The notes beneath the pieces are model-generated. The model was not told the DNA's origin, ran no database searches, and saw only the letters and a program-made list of their open reading frames with translations. Below are positions 1-12,227 of a DNA stretch of 64,000 nucleotides, piece after piece. A program made the position numbers and the translations under genes. The DNA comes from Montifringilla adamsi. Its lineage: Eukaryota > Chordata > Aves > Passeriformes > Passeridae. The stretch lies in the NCBI GenBank assembly GCA_017590115.1, contig JAGGNK010010225.1:2728001-2792000 (forward strand), read 5' to 3'. Numbering within the stretch: position 1 is the stretch's first letter; each line of letters starts with the position of its first letter.

Positions 1-1110
1 ATAAAGAAGAATGACTCATTTGGAGGTCAGAACAGGGAACTAGAAGCAGAGAATTCTGAAATCACAATTACAAACAAGCTCTTTATTCTTCTGAGTTTGG
101 CCTCTTCCTCCACAACACAGGAATATCACAAGCCCTACAAAATTACTCCTTGTAAAGGAAAATTAAGCAAAATAGACTAACTATTACTATTGATTTTTTT
201 TAAACTACTGGGAATATGTTAGGGCTTTTTTCCTAAATGCTTCAACTAGCAGTGCCCTAACAAATATTTAACAAATAAACTCATTCTTATCTATATCAAT
301 AAATTCTCCCCTTCAGCTGGAGAACACAGGTGGGAGTATGCATGGCATTTGATAATCATTTCATACATCTCTCTGATCAGAGAGTGACTGTCAAAGAGTT
401 CAGGGATGAACTTCTTGCCTCTTTTCCAATTGTTGTTAACCTAGCTGAAAAGAGAGCTAAATTTCAAGGATGTGTTCTTCTAGTTTATAAAATAATTGGA
501 AAAGTAATCATGCAGGTAAATAATATGATTATGTAATTTCACTGCTTGGTTTGAGAAAAAAATTGCAATTCCTCGTGTCAACAAATGGTAGCTGAGAAGT
601 AAAGAAGAGTGTTGCTCAGAATATTATCCTTAAATCCCATCTGCTCACACACTAATTTAAGGTTTTCTCCCTATCTGGCATTTTTATTCAGACAATGACA
701 TGGAAGGAAGCCAGCCTGCAGAAAGAACCCCAGATGAAGTAACAGCTCTATTATTCAAAATACGTTGGAGTCTTCAATGATTATTTTAACAAAAGCCAAG
801 TCAGTAAAGGGAAACTTTACTGGTTTCCACTTCATGACAAAGAGAGATTAAAAAGACATCTACTAACATTTGCCAAATAGAGATGGAAACTATTAGAAAA
901 AACAACTTCCCATTCAAATGGATATTGCAAACAAGAAGGGATAAAAAGAAAAGGAAAACTAAGGAAGAACATGACAATATAGCATTATATGCTTCAGAAA
1001 AAATATGACTGAGTGGATTTGCTTTTCAAAAAGTTTCACTACAGAAAGAGAAAACAGAAGATGACATTCAAAATAATTTAAAAAAAGACAAGAAAACATG
1101 CATTTCTTAC
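1..1110 (-). other. RBMS3: RBMS3 intron, 5' part (downstream of the 47 bp exon)
   Basis: AT-rich non-coding sequence after the donor at 1104..1110. I looked for the expected next coding segment (Phe-Tyr-Ser-rich) and did not see it. The small open frame at 330..536 shows no recognisable protein and no splice-site support. Confidence 0.85.
1104..1110 (-). other. 5' splice donor of the 47 bp RBMS3 exon
   Basis: Minus-strand GTAAGAA directly follows the AATGG exon end. It is a good donor match and sets the phase-2 exon end. Confidence 0.92.
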
Positions 1111-1157
1111 CCATTCTGTATAGCAGCTGTTGGATCGTAAGTCAAAGCCATGCCAGC
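1111..1157 (-). CDS. RBMS3: RBMS3 internal 47 bp exon: linker after RRM2
   Basis: A small internal coding exon on the minus strand directly continues the exon at 12228..12334. It reads AGMALTYDPTAAIQN plus the first two bases of a Gly codon, so it starts in phase 0 and ends in phase 2. The segment lies in the linker just after RRM2, in the region that the RBMS3 C-terminal half follows with an aromatic/Ser-rich stretch. The acceptor is a CAG preceded by a pyrimidine-rich run, and the donor is GTAAGAA. At 47 bp it is near the micro-exon size range and is far too short for ORF callers. The next exon, expected to begin by completing Gly and then Phe-Tyr, was not found in 1..1110 and should lie outside the window. 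Confidence 0.95.
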
Positions 1158-1184
1158 CTGCACATAGTTAGGGAAGAAAAACAG
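1158..1184 (-). other. 3' splice acceptor of the 47 bp RBMS3 exon
   Basis: On the minus strand a pyrimidine-rich run (T and C tract around 1166..1182) leads into GTGCAG immediately before the Ala-Gly-Met codons. A CTAAC sits only about 10 nt from the exon and is probably too close to be the branch point; a branch further upstream is more likely. Confidence 0.88.
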
Positions 1185-4100
1185 ATTTTTATTATTACTG
1201 AAGGAAAAGAGGAAAAAGAAAAAAAAATGAAACATATTCAAAGCCAATATGAATAAAAACTGTATGCAACTTAAATAGAAACCTAAATTCTCAAGGGAAG
1301 CTCAGATGGCCAAAAGCAGCACGGACAGATTGGGTACCTCCCCAGCCTGAGAGATCACTGAGAAACAGATCTGTTCAGTCTGTTGGTTGCCATCTTTCCA
1401 CAACATTTAGGGAAAATGGTGGGGGTTTTTTTTGCACCAGTATCAATTAATAACTCAACTGAGATTAATGATTTTACAGCTGATTACTCACTATAACAAG
1501 ACAGGCCCAAATCCTGCTGCTGCCTGTGAGATGGATGGTTGGGAAATATTCCAAAGCCAACTTCATGAGAGCTTCACAGGAAGGAGTCTCATCTTTCCTA
1601 CAAAGGTCACACCCTGTATGACCCCTGCCTACAGTTTCTGTGAGGTGTAACTCATAGTTAAGAGTTAATTCATTACCATGAGACAAGAAACAAAAAATGG
1701 GCTGTGAAGCAGAAAAGCTTGAGCTTTCAAACAAGGCTTTTAAAATACTTCAGAGGTCTGGACAGCAAAAGAATTTGTTAATGTGTTACACAGAGCTTTT
1801 CAACTGCCATTTACCACCAGGCACACCGTGACCTGTGCAGAAGGATTTGGCAGTGTCAAAACATTGTCCAGCTAACAACTGTCATCACTGCCATGGTTAG
1901 CAGACATATCCACAGGTACCACAGGAAAGGCAGTGAGAGAGCTGGGCTGCAGGCAATATTAAGCACTCTACCTTATGTTCCAAGATAGCAGTCAAGGTCA
2001 TGCAGGAAAGACCTTTTTTTCCCCCAAGCATTTACTTAAAGACATGGAACTGACAATCTCTCCTCCCACGTACTGCATTTGCTTTGACTTTTTGCCTTCC
2101 TTATCGATTTTTATCCCTCCCTTTGTGAAATGCTTTCCAATGTGAGACTACCAAGAGTACCAAGCGATGGAAAGAAGTTGTCCTTTGTGCAGGGTATGAA
2201 GCACAGTGGAGAGAAACTCTGTTGCTCAAAGTGCTGCTCCCCCTGTGGGAGCAGCTGAAAAAATGCCACAGCACCATCCCACCCCAAGCCACTGTATTCC
2301 TCTTCATTTTTCATACATATCCTCTGCTTGTTGCCTGAGACAGGCAGCATTTTCTTCAAGGACAGATGCTTTACCAACCACGTGGCATGGTTTGTGCTCC
2401 TGCTGGGAGCTTTTCGTGCCCCTAAAGCCATCTACCAAAGCACTTCTGAATAATGGCATCTGCCCCCTTCCAGATGGCTGTGCAGACAGGTCAGCAGAGC
2501 GCCTGGGCTTGGCTGGTTCCCAGGCAGGCAGGTGAGCAGCCAGGGTAAATGCATTGGTGACAAGCAGGCAGAGAGTGGGCAGCACTCCTGGAAGTGCTGG
2601 GTTAGCCCAGCAGCTGCAAACTGGTCTAAGAGGAGGTGGTCCAAATTTCCAGAGGCCAAAAATAATTTCTGATGTGAAAGACCAGGTTTCACACTACTTT
2701 ATGCTGCCAAAAAAAGGCTCATGTCCTTATTAAATTTGTATATTTCTCTCATTATTCTTTTAAGCAGATGCTAAGGCAAATGTTTTGCTTTATGAAAATG
2801 CCACTGTTTTAATAAAATATGTAGCCTCTCCCGAGCAAAGGATAATTCAGGAGACCAAATCCAAATACATGTGGCTATTTTTGAAAGAAGTATTGATTTA
2901 ATACAAAGAAAAGTAAAATGGCTATTTATGCAAGTTTTAAATGTCAGATAACTGAATTTAGGAACACCTAAACCGCTAATGATTTTGATGTAAAAAATAA
3001 ATTAGCTTAGAAAATTGTAATCCCTTACTTGCTTTTATATTCTGATGTCTTGTGCATGCTCAGCACATTACAGTGTTTAGTAAGGTTGCGTTAATTAGTA
3101 AAGGAAATGTAGAAATTTCCAAACAAAAGAGAAAAGAAAACTTTTTGGCTGCAATACATTTTCAAGGAAACATACTGTCTTGCTTTCCTTTCTCTTTTCA
3201 ACACATATAAAATTTGTTATTGGTCTCTTTTTCTATTCCTGCACCAGTGAAGGCAACTTAAATATGATGTACAAGCCCTAGAGGGACAGAAAAATTAATT
3301 CCAACATTTTTTTAAAATACTCTTTAAAATTACTTAAGATGCTCCCTTTAAATTGAGGTGTTTACATTTTACCTCTCATCTCACGTCTACTCAGACTAAC
3401 AAAAAAAACATTATAATTTCTTGGGAAAGGACATATCCAAGTTTTCTAAATTAAGGAGTTTCTAGATCTAGTTGTCCTTAGAGTTGCTGGATCAGGGCTC
3501 ACTATATCCAGCAGCTAGCATTAGTGACTGGGAATAAAATGACAACAAAGTAGGTGGGTCTGAGAGGAAAAGTGAAAATAAACTACTGGTCTTATTTTAG
3601 TTTCTTTGACATAAATAAGAATGAAGGGGCAGGAATGAAAACCTACAGCAGCTCTTTCACTTACTGTTCACATGAGACCTGCAAACACATTTGTGCTGCT
3701 TTCATTTACTTTGCTCATGGAAATTTGAGCACATGGTCATGGCATGGACACTCAGCTCGTCCTCCAATCCCATCACACCCAGACCTGAGTGCAGGCCCAT
3801 GCAGACAAACTGCACAAACTCAGCTCTCTATATTGGTATTAAGAACAGGGGACACAGCTGTGATCCTGAAGAGTACAAAATATGATAAGCTAGACACTCA
3901 TCTCCTTTTTATCCACGTCCCATATCCATCCTGCATGGAGACAGATTACGAGAATCTGTTCAAATACTTCAGCAGTGACCACTATAAATATCACCAACAC
4001 ATTTACCAGTAAATGAAAATTCTCACATTAGACAAATAGGACACAGCGTGTGGCAATATGTGCATATGGTAACCACCTACGGCTGGCCCAGTAATATTGC

Positions 4101-5329
4101 TAATATCCCCCGTTGCTGCATAGCCTTAAACAGCTGCTATTTCAAATAGCTGCTAACACAGGACTATTTACTTCTTCCTCATCAAGTTGTATAATATCTC
4201 CCCACAAAATTATGCTGGCTGGAAGCCCAGGAGTGGCAGCACTTAGCCTGGACCGGTCAAAGATTTATGGTCTGAAGCATCCTAATTCATCAGGAATAAA
4301 AACTGATCAGCAATAATAACTTACTGGAAAATTATCTGAACTTTCCTCCATAGCAGACAAACAGGAATTCCAAAAATACCAAGTGCAGAATATTAGGGTT
4401 GGCCCTCAGACTTCTGTGTGAGAGCAGTCTAGCTCATTTTGTTAAAATCAGAATTGAATATAGCCTTTATAGTGCTAATACAGGCTGAACTACACCAAGC
4501 ACTTGCTGATGCCTCTATAGCAGCCCTCTGCTGTGCTGAGAGTGTTTTCTTCTGGGCCTTCTCACCCACTGGTTTGCTCACGTCTCAGTAGAAGGTGAGG
4601 GTCTTATTCTTTCTTATAGTGACACTTGCTGATAAAATGGCACTGAGGGAGTGGCACTGATGATGGAATGCGACTTTAGGAAAGTATTTGTCAGATAAAT
4701 CTTCTATTAAGGAACAACTGAACCACGTATTTTTCATGCCACTCAGCCAGATAATGGCCCTAGACTCAGCCACTGAATGAAAACACACTAATAGAAATAA
4801 AGGTCATTCTTAATGACTACTGGTCTGTTCAGAAAGGTGACAAAGAAATTAACTCAGCTTGTTAAAAATATTGCTTTTTAATAAAAGATACTTATACCAT
4901 ATGAGTTTATTTATTTCTTATTTTTAAAGTGTCTGAACTTAAAGGACATGCAGAAAGAATGAAAGCTTTTGTTATTTTTGCTGCAGTTTTCTAACTGTTG
5001 ACATCAGTGAAAGAGATTCTAAGAACAAGAGATTCAGTCTGCACCTGTCTTGAAATTTAAGCTCTTTCATTCAACAGAGAGCAGGAAATATCAAAAAGTA
5101 TCTGGAAAACAAGTGTTTCCCCAGGAAGTTTGAAGGCCTTTTGTTCAACACTTTATTGTGCAAATTTTTCCATGGGCAAAGACAAGATGTCCTGCTTCTG
5201 GTTTGATTTTTTTCCCCCTCCTTTTAATCATTTGAACATAAATTATCTGATCTTCAATATCATGTGAAATGAAGTGGGTTTATTATTTCTCTACCCAATA
5301 CCTGTGATGTCTCACAAGAAAAAACTTAC

Positions 5330-5392
5330 CGGCGCAGTATCTGTCTTCCAGCAAACATAAATATCTACAAATTACCAATTTCTTCTGTGCAT
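5330..5392 (-). other. Possible cryptic/cassette exon in RBMS3 intron
   Basis: On the minus strand a strong donor (CGCCG then GTAAGTTTT, exon end 5330) lies in a short stretch with two CpGs, which are rare in this window. Two acceptor-like AGs precede it, giving exons of 35 bp (5330..5364) or 63 bp (5330..5392). The 63 bp version would contain an in-frame TAA if read in phase 0, and the 35 bp version would shift the frame, so inclusion would disrupt RBMS3. Neither acceptor has a strong pyrimidine tract. Speculative. Confidence 0.15.
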
Positions 5393-6702
5393 CTACAGTG
5401 CAGCCCAGCATCTTCTGTGTCGCTGGGAAGCTGCTTTCATGCACAACTTCACCATCATATCCCCATATCTACTCTCAGTGTATGAGTCTTTCCAACACTG
5501 TGCAAAAATTCACCACAACATCAACCTGCTAGAAGATGTGCTATGCCTCTTCCTCAGAGGTGAGACTTCCACATCATCTCCTCAAACCTGTCCTGGCCAA
5601 CCTCTGCCTAGTGCTGGAGCACCTCTGCTAGGGCAGGCTGCTGCCACTGCAGGATCTCGGGCTGTGCAGGCGGCCACAGTCCATTGGAAAAAAATGGAGA
5701 GGCCTGGAAATGATAAAGGGATGAAATCCATGGATTGGTGGGCTTTCCAATCAGAAGGATTTCTTCTCCTTAAGGTGAAATTTGGAAAGGTAACATTGTA
5801 CATTTGCACTTAAGGGATTTCTGTGATGAACTGATGTGGGAGTTAAGACTAAAAGATAAGTCTCTCCTCTGAATCTCCACTGACTCAGAGCTTCGCCCTT
5901 TCACAGTGGAGGACTGCCATCCCAGGGCGTGCTCTTGGCTACTACAGTGGAATCAATTGAAATTTCAACACTCAGATTCCTGTACTTATTTTGTTTCCAT
6001 CACTAATATCTGCCAGGCATCACAACACAAGGATCTCTTGTGCCCTTACAGAAGATACCCTTATTGAAATGCTTTGAACAAAGAAGAGAGTAGGGAAAAG
6101 AAATCATCAACCCAGATGAGATTAATGCAAAATACTGATTTTATAAAATAAGTTCAGTCACCAGTAAAGTTAACTTGGCAGAATTCCTTTCTTTGATTAT
6201 TTAAACAGTTCTGACAGAAATATTCAACATTATTAGAAAGACTTCTTTAATTGTGAATAACTGCCCCCACCTTTCCTTTTTAGAGAAGGAGAAACCTAGA
6301 ATATAAATGTGACACCTCTTGGATATCTATAAGCATATGAAAGGAATGGAGCATTTCCCAGCATTTCCTTAAGCAGCTGCAGATTCTGAGAGGGAAAGTG
6401 CTGTGGAGAGGAAAGTATATACTAGAGATGCCAAACTTGGGAAGTGATTCATGAACCTCAGAACATCAGAGACTGCTCTGATAAACACAATAACAAGTTC
6501 AGACACCCAAATGAATGACAAGAAACCCTTTTGTCCTACAGAGCTGGAAAAGAAGTCTGACATACATAGCTTCTGTTCTTGGGATTGAGTCTCCTTCTTC
6601 CCACTTCAACTCATCTTATTAGCTAAAATACAAGTGTCAAAGACTACAAAATTGAAAAAACCACCAAAACAAAACCGAAAAAGAACATATATAATATAAC
6701 AC

Positions 6703-6728
6703 AACTATTCTGTTTCCACAGAATAGTT
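6703..6728. other. 11 bp perfect inverted repeat (hairpin)
   Basis: AACTATTCTGT at 6703..6713 and its exact complement ACAGAATAGTT at 6718..6728 flank a TTCC loop. No T-run or gene end follows, so no terminator role is implied. Confidence 0.9.
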
Positions 6729-7569
6729 CCAGTCAATACATTTAATCATGTCATCTTCAGGTCTATGAATGACCTGCTTTTGGGGATCTGACATCCCCTT
6801 TTTGCTGTGAGTGTGATCCAGTGCTCTATCAGCTGTGTATTACACTCACATTTGCTCATTAGATGTGTGTGCTGTAGTGAGCTGGGAAGACTTGTAGGGT
6901 TTGGCAGCACTCCTGATATCTGTTGGGGATACAGCAGAAAAAGGTATGTCCTTTTCCTGTTTCCAACATTTGTTTATTCTGCCTAAGAAAACACTGTTAT
7001 AGCAGCTGAATTTGGAGGAAAACCCAACTTTGTAGAAAATCTCCAGGGCAAATGGCATGACATTTTTCACCAGAGAAAGAAATTCAAAGCTAAAATGAAA
7101 ACAAAGAAAACTGATCTCTAAGGACAGGTACACTGCTGATTCTATTTTAACTGGACCACGGCCCTTTTAAAATCCTGATTGCATTGACAGTGATTTCACG
7201 TAGGCTATTGGTTTAAAATATTTCTGTGTACTTTATAAGCTAAAAATCCAAACTGGTCTTTGGTAATCTCGCCACTGAGGCATCTTTTCAAAATGTTGCC
7301 CACAGCTACAGCACCTTGTGTCATTATTCTAGATCTTTTCACCTACTGGTCAGTTATCTTTTGCCCTGCTCTTTCTCTGGAGAGAGGGCTTCTTTTCAGG
7401 TTCAATGCCTCTCTTTGTTAAACTGAACTTTTGTTGAAAATACCCATGCAAAGTGCCAATGTTTAACTTACAGGCATGCTAAATAAATATATTAAAGTCT
7501 TTGTGGGTGGTTTACATATGAGGGTACTGGTGCTTATCTTGACAGAACCGAGAATTGACTCTCACAGCA

Positions 7570-7613
7570 AAGAAAAGTTACTTGTCTAGGTATAAGAAAA
7601 GTTACTGGTCTAG
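7570..7613. repeat. 24 bp tandem duplication
   Basis: AAGAAAAGTTACTTGTCTAG at 7570..7589 recurs at 7594..7613 with one substitution (T to G), giving a 24 bp period. It lies about 530 bp from the 43 bp tandem repeat. Confidence 0.9.
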
Positions 7614-8005
7614 ACACTCAGGATTATGGAACACAACTAAGGAGTACCTATCTCCTCGGAAGCATAAAAACAATCCATGCCTGAATTATAAATAGGCCTG
7701 GAACAGAGCTACTAATCATTTCTAAATGCATCTGCTGGTAAAGAAGAGACCATTGGCACCAGGATCAATTGCTTCAGCCCTTCACTGGCACTGACTTTAT
7801 AAAAAAATTTGGAAATTGTCTACAATTACCTATTGTATGTTTTTCTCTCTAAATTGCTGTTTGCATTAGGCAAAGCTGTAATGAATAGTGGATAAAAAGA
7901 GAAACTGTTATAAAAACAACTTTCCCAAACTACCAGGTCATTTTATTTTTTAAAGAAAGAATTAAAAACATGCTTAATACTTTGGATATTTCACAAACTG
8001 AGCTT

Positions 8006-8065
8006 GAAAGAAAATAAAGGAGAAAAGAGTAAGGAGGAAGAGAAGAAAGGGTAGGAAAGGAAGGT
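8006..8065. repeat. Purine-rich low-complexity stretch
   Basis: About 60 nt almost entirely G and A (GGAGAAAAGAG and GGAAGAGAAG type motifs) with a few T interruptions, just before the tandem-repeat zone at 8.14 kb. Confidence 0.75.
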
Positions 8066-8143
8066 AACCTATTGGCTCTTTAGAAATAAAAAATGTGACT
8101 TAGATTGTGGAAGCAAAAAACAATCAATGGAAGAATTATTAGT

Positions 8144-8272
8144 GGCAATTATTGAATATCATTATAGACATCAGACCAAATTCAATGGCAATTATTGAAT
8201 ATCATTATAGACATCAGACCAAATTCAATGGCAATTATTGAATATCATTATAGACATCAGACCAAATTCAAT
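8144..8272. repeat. 43 bp x 3 perfect tandem repeat
   Basis: Three head-to-tail identical copies at 8144..8186, 8187..8229 and 8230..8272. The unit starts GGCAATTATTGAATATC and ends CAAATTCAAT. No differences between copies were seen by eye, so the amplification is recent or homogenised. There are no spacers, so it is a minisatellite and not a CRISPR array. Located in the 11 kb RBMS3 intron; copy number is likely polymorphic. Confidence 0.97.
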
Positions 8273-11200
8273 GCATTCAATGCTGCATCTCATTGTTGTG
8301 ATACATGCAACAACACTGTAAGGGTGGTACTCTCTTACAAGACAATGGAACTATTTAAATAGCACAAATTTTACAGAAACTTGCAAATGAAATATGAAAG
8401 AGTTCAAAATACTGTGACCATTAAAAAAAACCTTAATCACAATGGGTTGACCAGACATAGAAAAGCTACAAATTGTAGAAAACAGTAATAAACTTTAGGC
8501 AGAATTCTCCCTGTCTACCATTGAATTTTCAAATAAACCTGCTCTTAAATAAATGTATCAAAAGACTTTATTTCTGAATAACTAAAAAAAGGTTTCATTA
8601 AATCTGCAATAGAAGATTATGTTGCAAAATTTATGTTGCAGTTTTTAACCCAATCTGATCTCATTTTGTGACTACACTTGATTCTCTGGGTGCATTTTTT
8701 ACTAAAACAATTTTGGAGGTTTATGTCACCCACCTCTACACCTGTCAATTGCAATTTAAAGATAAATTGAATTGAACTTTTTACAGACAGATTTTGAATA
8801 TGATTATCCTCTATCACCATCTTGATATAGTCTTGTCAGGTTAAGTTTTGAAACAGAGTGCTTAATTAAACCAGTATGAGGAGAAACTAGCGCAAAAAAC
8901 AAATTACTGAACTTTGTGCAGAAATTATGCCAGTTGCTGGGTCAGAATTTCACTGCAAATATTTCTAACACTTGCAGGTTTCACTGTACATTTATTGCAC
9001 CTGTCTATTAGATGCCTAATTTGACAGCCTTATGTAAAGCCATCACTAATATAAGCTCTCAGCTCTGTAGTCTAGAACTGGACAACCATCACAAACACTC
9101 AGTTAAATGTCTCAATAAATCTGCTGAACATTTCCTGAGACTCCAAACAAGAGTGTAAGGGTAAGGACTAGAAAGCACTATTCAAGATCTGGCATTCTTC
9201 CCTGGTTACAACTGGCCAAGTAACCAAGCACCAAACCCACCCCTCCAGATCTCCCAGAAATCCCTAGAGAAATTCAGTGTATTCCTAAATATTTGACTTT
9301 AAAAGGGCAGGCAATTTAACAGCCAATCAAAGTATTTCTGTATGGTTATGAAGCAATCTACAAACATGTCAGATAGGAATAAGATTTTCTACTGCATTCT
9401 GCACTATGACCTGACAACTTCACAAAAAACCAGAAGAAATCCTGTCTTATAAAATTCCATAGAAGCTGTCCACAAAAGAGAGCAAAACCTCTGAGAACAG
9501 CATGACCAGAGACAAAACACTACAGCAAACCTGCTCCTCCCCACTAAATCTCCTGCCATTCCCTCTCTACAGCAGAGTACTGGGCACAGCTGTCCATCTC
9601 TACTTTGCAGGCTCAAGTTTGAGGCCAGTGACAGAACTGCTGCCGTCATTTCTCTGGGAACTGCCCTTCCAAGAAATAATCCTTCTGCACGCTCAGTGCT
9701 AATACTGGTTAAACCTCAGAGGTTTTAGAAATGCCCTTCATGAAAGTGTTCAAGAATGCAAAGGCTTATCTGAACAATAGCCAAAATACATCTTGGTCTA
9801 GATACCGCAGGATTTGGTCAGGGTGGGAACACTAAGGGAGTAATCTCTTGGATGCTGTTTCAATACTTTTCTTTGGGGAAGAAACCAAGAAAGAGCAGAG
9901 GTGAAGTTAGCTCTTGTCATCAGAACTATGACACTTGCCATAGATCAATTGTTTTTCACTACTCACTGCTTGTTCTTTTAAAAAGAAATTAAAAGAAATT
10001 AAAACCTACAGAAGTAACTGTAGGAAGGTTACACAAGTGCTGCTATCTAAAGAACAACTGAATGGTGGAGTGTTTTTAGAATAAGATTGTTAAAGGACAA
10101 AGAGTTTGAAAAACCTTATTGCTTATGAAATAAAAGAGTAATTATACAGAAAGATTTTACATTGGAAATAAGAAAATTAACAGTGGGGAAGAAATTCAGT
10201 AAATGAGGGACCCTAAAAGAGAACATGCATTCTTGTCTTTAATGCTCTGGGTAGTAAATATCCAAAGTGCAGCAAGATATTAACCATATGTTAGTAAACA
10301 GAGAAAATTTGAGAAAATGTAGCCTGAAATATTTCTGAGTTTGTGTCTTTACCATCTTTTCATGTTTGTACTTATACCATGACAACAGCTCTGTAGTTGA
10401 CTGTGATCAACAACAAGGAATTATGATTTCCAGCACTGAAAATCAGTTTTTAAGTGTTGATACTGCAAACACACCAACCACACCCTGCCTCCAGGTCACC
10501 AGGGTATCACTGGGCTTAATAGGCACCACTCCACTAGCAACAAATGAACTACATGAGATGAAATAAGCTGATGCCCTGAGGCCACAGGCATAATGGTGAC
10601 TTGCTGGCTTTTAACTTTATACTCTCTTTTATTATTGATTTGAACTGAAGGAAGTATAAAACAGCGGAGATAATAGCTATGATGGCATTTACTTTTTAAA
10701 CAGGGATTTAAAGGTCTCTAAAATATGGATTGTTGACCTTATTGTTGTCTCCTACACATAAATCTTAGTTTTTCAAGCTATGTATAGGCTGACCTGAGTC
10801 TACTGCTTGAAGTACTTCTTGGGCACATGTTCCTCAGTAGATCCCTAATATGACAAACCATAATGGCTCCTGAGAAGATAACTCAATTTTTTGAGACATA
10901 CGGTGTAAGATAGTGCAATGAGCCTTTGGAGACTGCTGCAATGTCCTGTAGCAAACGTGGCTGCCACACTGGGATTTTTCGGTCCACAGAGCTAAAAATG
11001 GACCCTTTGCTGTTGGAACCGTGTAGAACAACCATGGGATGGTGGGAGAAATTTCTACATTTTCAAAAGGTCTTTGTGTTTGTTTTGGGAGCTCACCAAT
11101 AGTGCTAGAGTACATATGTCATAACCTAATGGTCTGAAAAGTATCAGCTAGAAAAATCAAGTAGTTACAAAAAAGCAGAAATACTCTAGAAACACGTAAC

Positions 11201-11471
11201 TCAGAAACAGCAAATAATTTTCTTTTTTTTTTTTTTAATTTGCCTTGTAAAATTGAAGTAAACATAGCAACACTCACCCCAACCCCCCGAAAAGAGACAC
11301 CTTCTCCCCACCCCCCACACAATTTGTATTCTAGAGGAGCACAATTGAGACCAATACTTTTTCTTCCTTGAAGGCTCAAGCATAAACACAAAGAATAGTT
11401 GTTTAGGATAGAAATACTTGCAAGTCCTTCAGCCTTCATAGCTAGCACCATGTATGAGAAAGCATACTGTA

Positions 11472-11493
11472 AGATCTACTGTTAAGTAGATCT
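11472..11493. other. 9 bp perfect inverted repeat (hairpin)
   Basis: AGATCTACT and AGTAGATCT flank a GTTA loop. Located about 0.73 kb downstream (in transcription) of the 107 bp RBMS3 exon. Confidence 0.88.
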
Positions 11494-12220
11494 ACCTTAT
11501 TTGTTCAAGTCTTTTTTTGGTAATAAAATTCAAAAATAGTAAACACTCTCGAAGAATCAAAAAAAATGCCTTCCTTATTTCACCTTCATTTGGAGTCACT
11601 TCACATAAAAGAACACAGAAAAGAAACTCCAGTACAGACTATTTGCAGCAGAACAGAGAGCAACCATTAGATTACTTTATTTTAAAATGTTGTATACATG
11701 ATGCAGCTGAGGCTACTGTAAATTGCTTTGTCTTGAACAGAATGAAGAGCTCAGCTCAGATAAGCTTTTGGAAAACTTTTACATGGACCCTACATCTGGA
11801 TGCACATCTCTCTCTTTTGGAACAGCTCTCATATTCCCTAAGGATATTTTACCACCAGAAACTAGATGGAGGAAATAACATTGTTGAGCTGCTTCAGTGC
11901 AAATTGATTTGGTTTGTAAAAGGGACACCTTGGTTGCTGATGGCTTACCAGTACGAGAATCCTCAGCTCAGGTCTGCCTGCAGAGCACTCACAGTGGGAC
12001 CAGGCTGTGCACAGTTCCACAACAAGCTCAGAAATTCTCCTTTCCTGTAACTTTACACTCTGCACATTATCATAAACCTCCATCTCCCCACTGCTTACAT
12101 AGCTTTTTCTGTATGAAACTATTACATTTTGTGTGCAATCTGATTTCTTCAGTCTGAAAGGTAGACTTCCAGGTCTGTCGCTGACTTCTGCCAAACCCCA
12201 GGAAAATAATTGCTATGTGG

Positions 12221-12227
12221 CACTTAC
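12221..12227 (-). other. 5' splice donor of the 107 bp RBMS3 exon
   Basis: On the minus strand the exon ends GAG and is followed by GTAAGTG, a near-consensus U1-type donor. The cut here puts the exon in phase 0, which the downstream exon requires. Confidence 0.93.

Larger units (their letters stand above)
1158..12227 (-). other. RBMS3: RBMS3 intron, 11.07 kb, complete
   Basis: A complete intron between the two identified coding exons, phase 0 at both ends, GT-AG. It contains a 24 bp duplication (7570), a 43 bp x 3 tandem repeat (8144), a purine-rich stretch (8006..8065), hairpins at 6703 and 11472, and a C-rich patch near 11277..11318. A somewhat GC-richer patch at about 2200..2650 has no recognisable coding content. 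The open frame at 11517..12050 has no ATG near its start and is not supported as a gene. No LINE or LTR element was recognised here. Confidence 0.9.

Noticed and set aside
2206..2692. Several overlapping open frames on both strands in a GC-richer patch.
   Set aside because: Frames overlap on both strands, which is what composition alone produces. No family, splice site or poly(A) signal supports a gene.
3554..4012. 152-codon plus-strand open frame.
   Set aside because: It starts at GTG; the first ATG gives a shorter peptide without any recognisable feature or splice support.
8144..8272. Regular direct repeats that could suggest a CRISPR array.
   Set aside because: The copies abut without spacers, and the context is a vertebrate intron.
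11517..12050. 177-codon plus-strand open frame next to the RBMS3 exon.
   Set aside because: It begins at TTG with no ATG for many codons, overlaps ordinary intron sequence and shows no recognisable domain.
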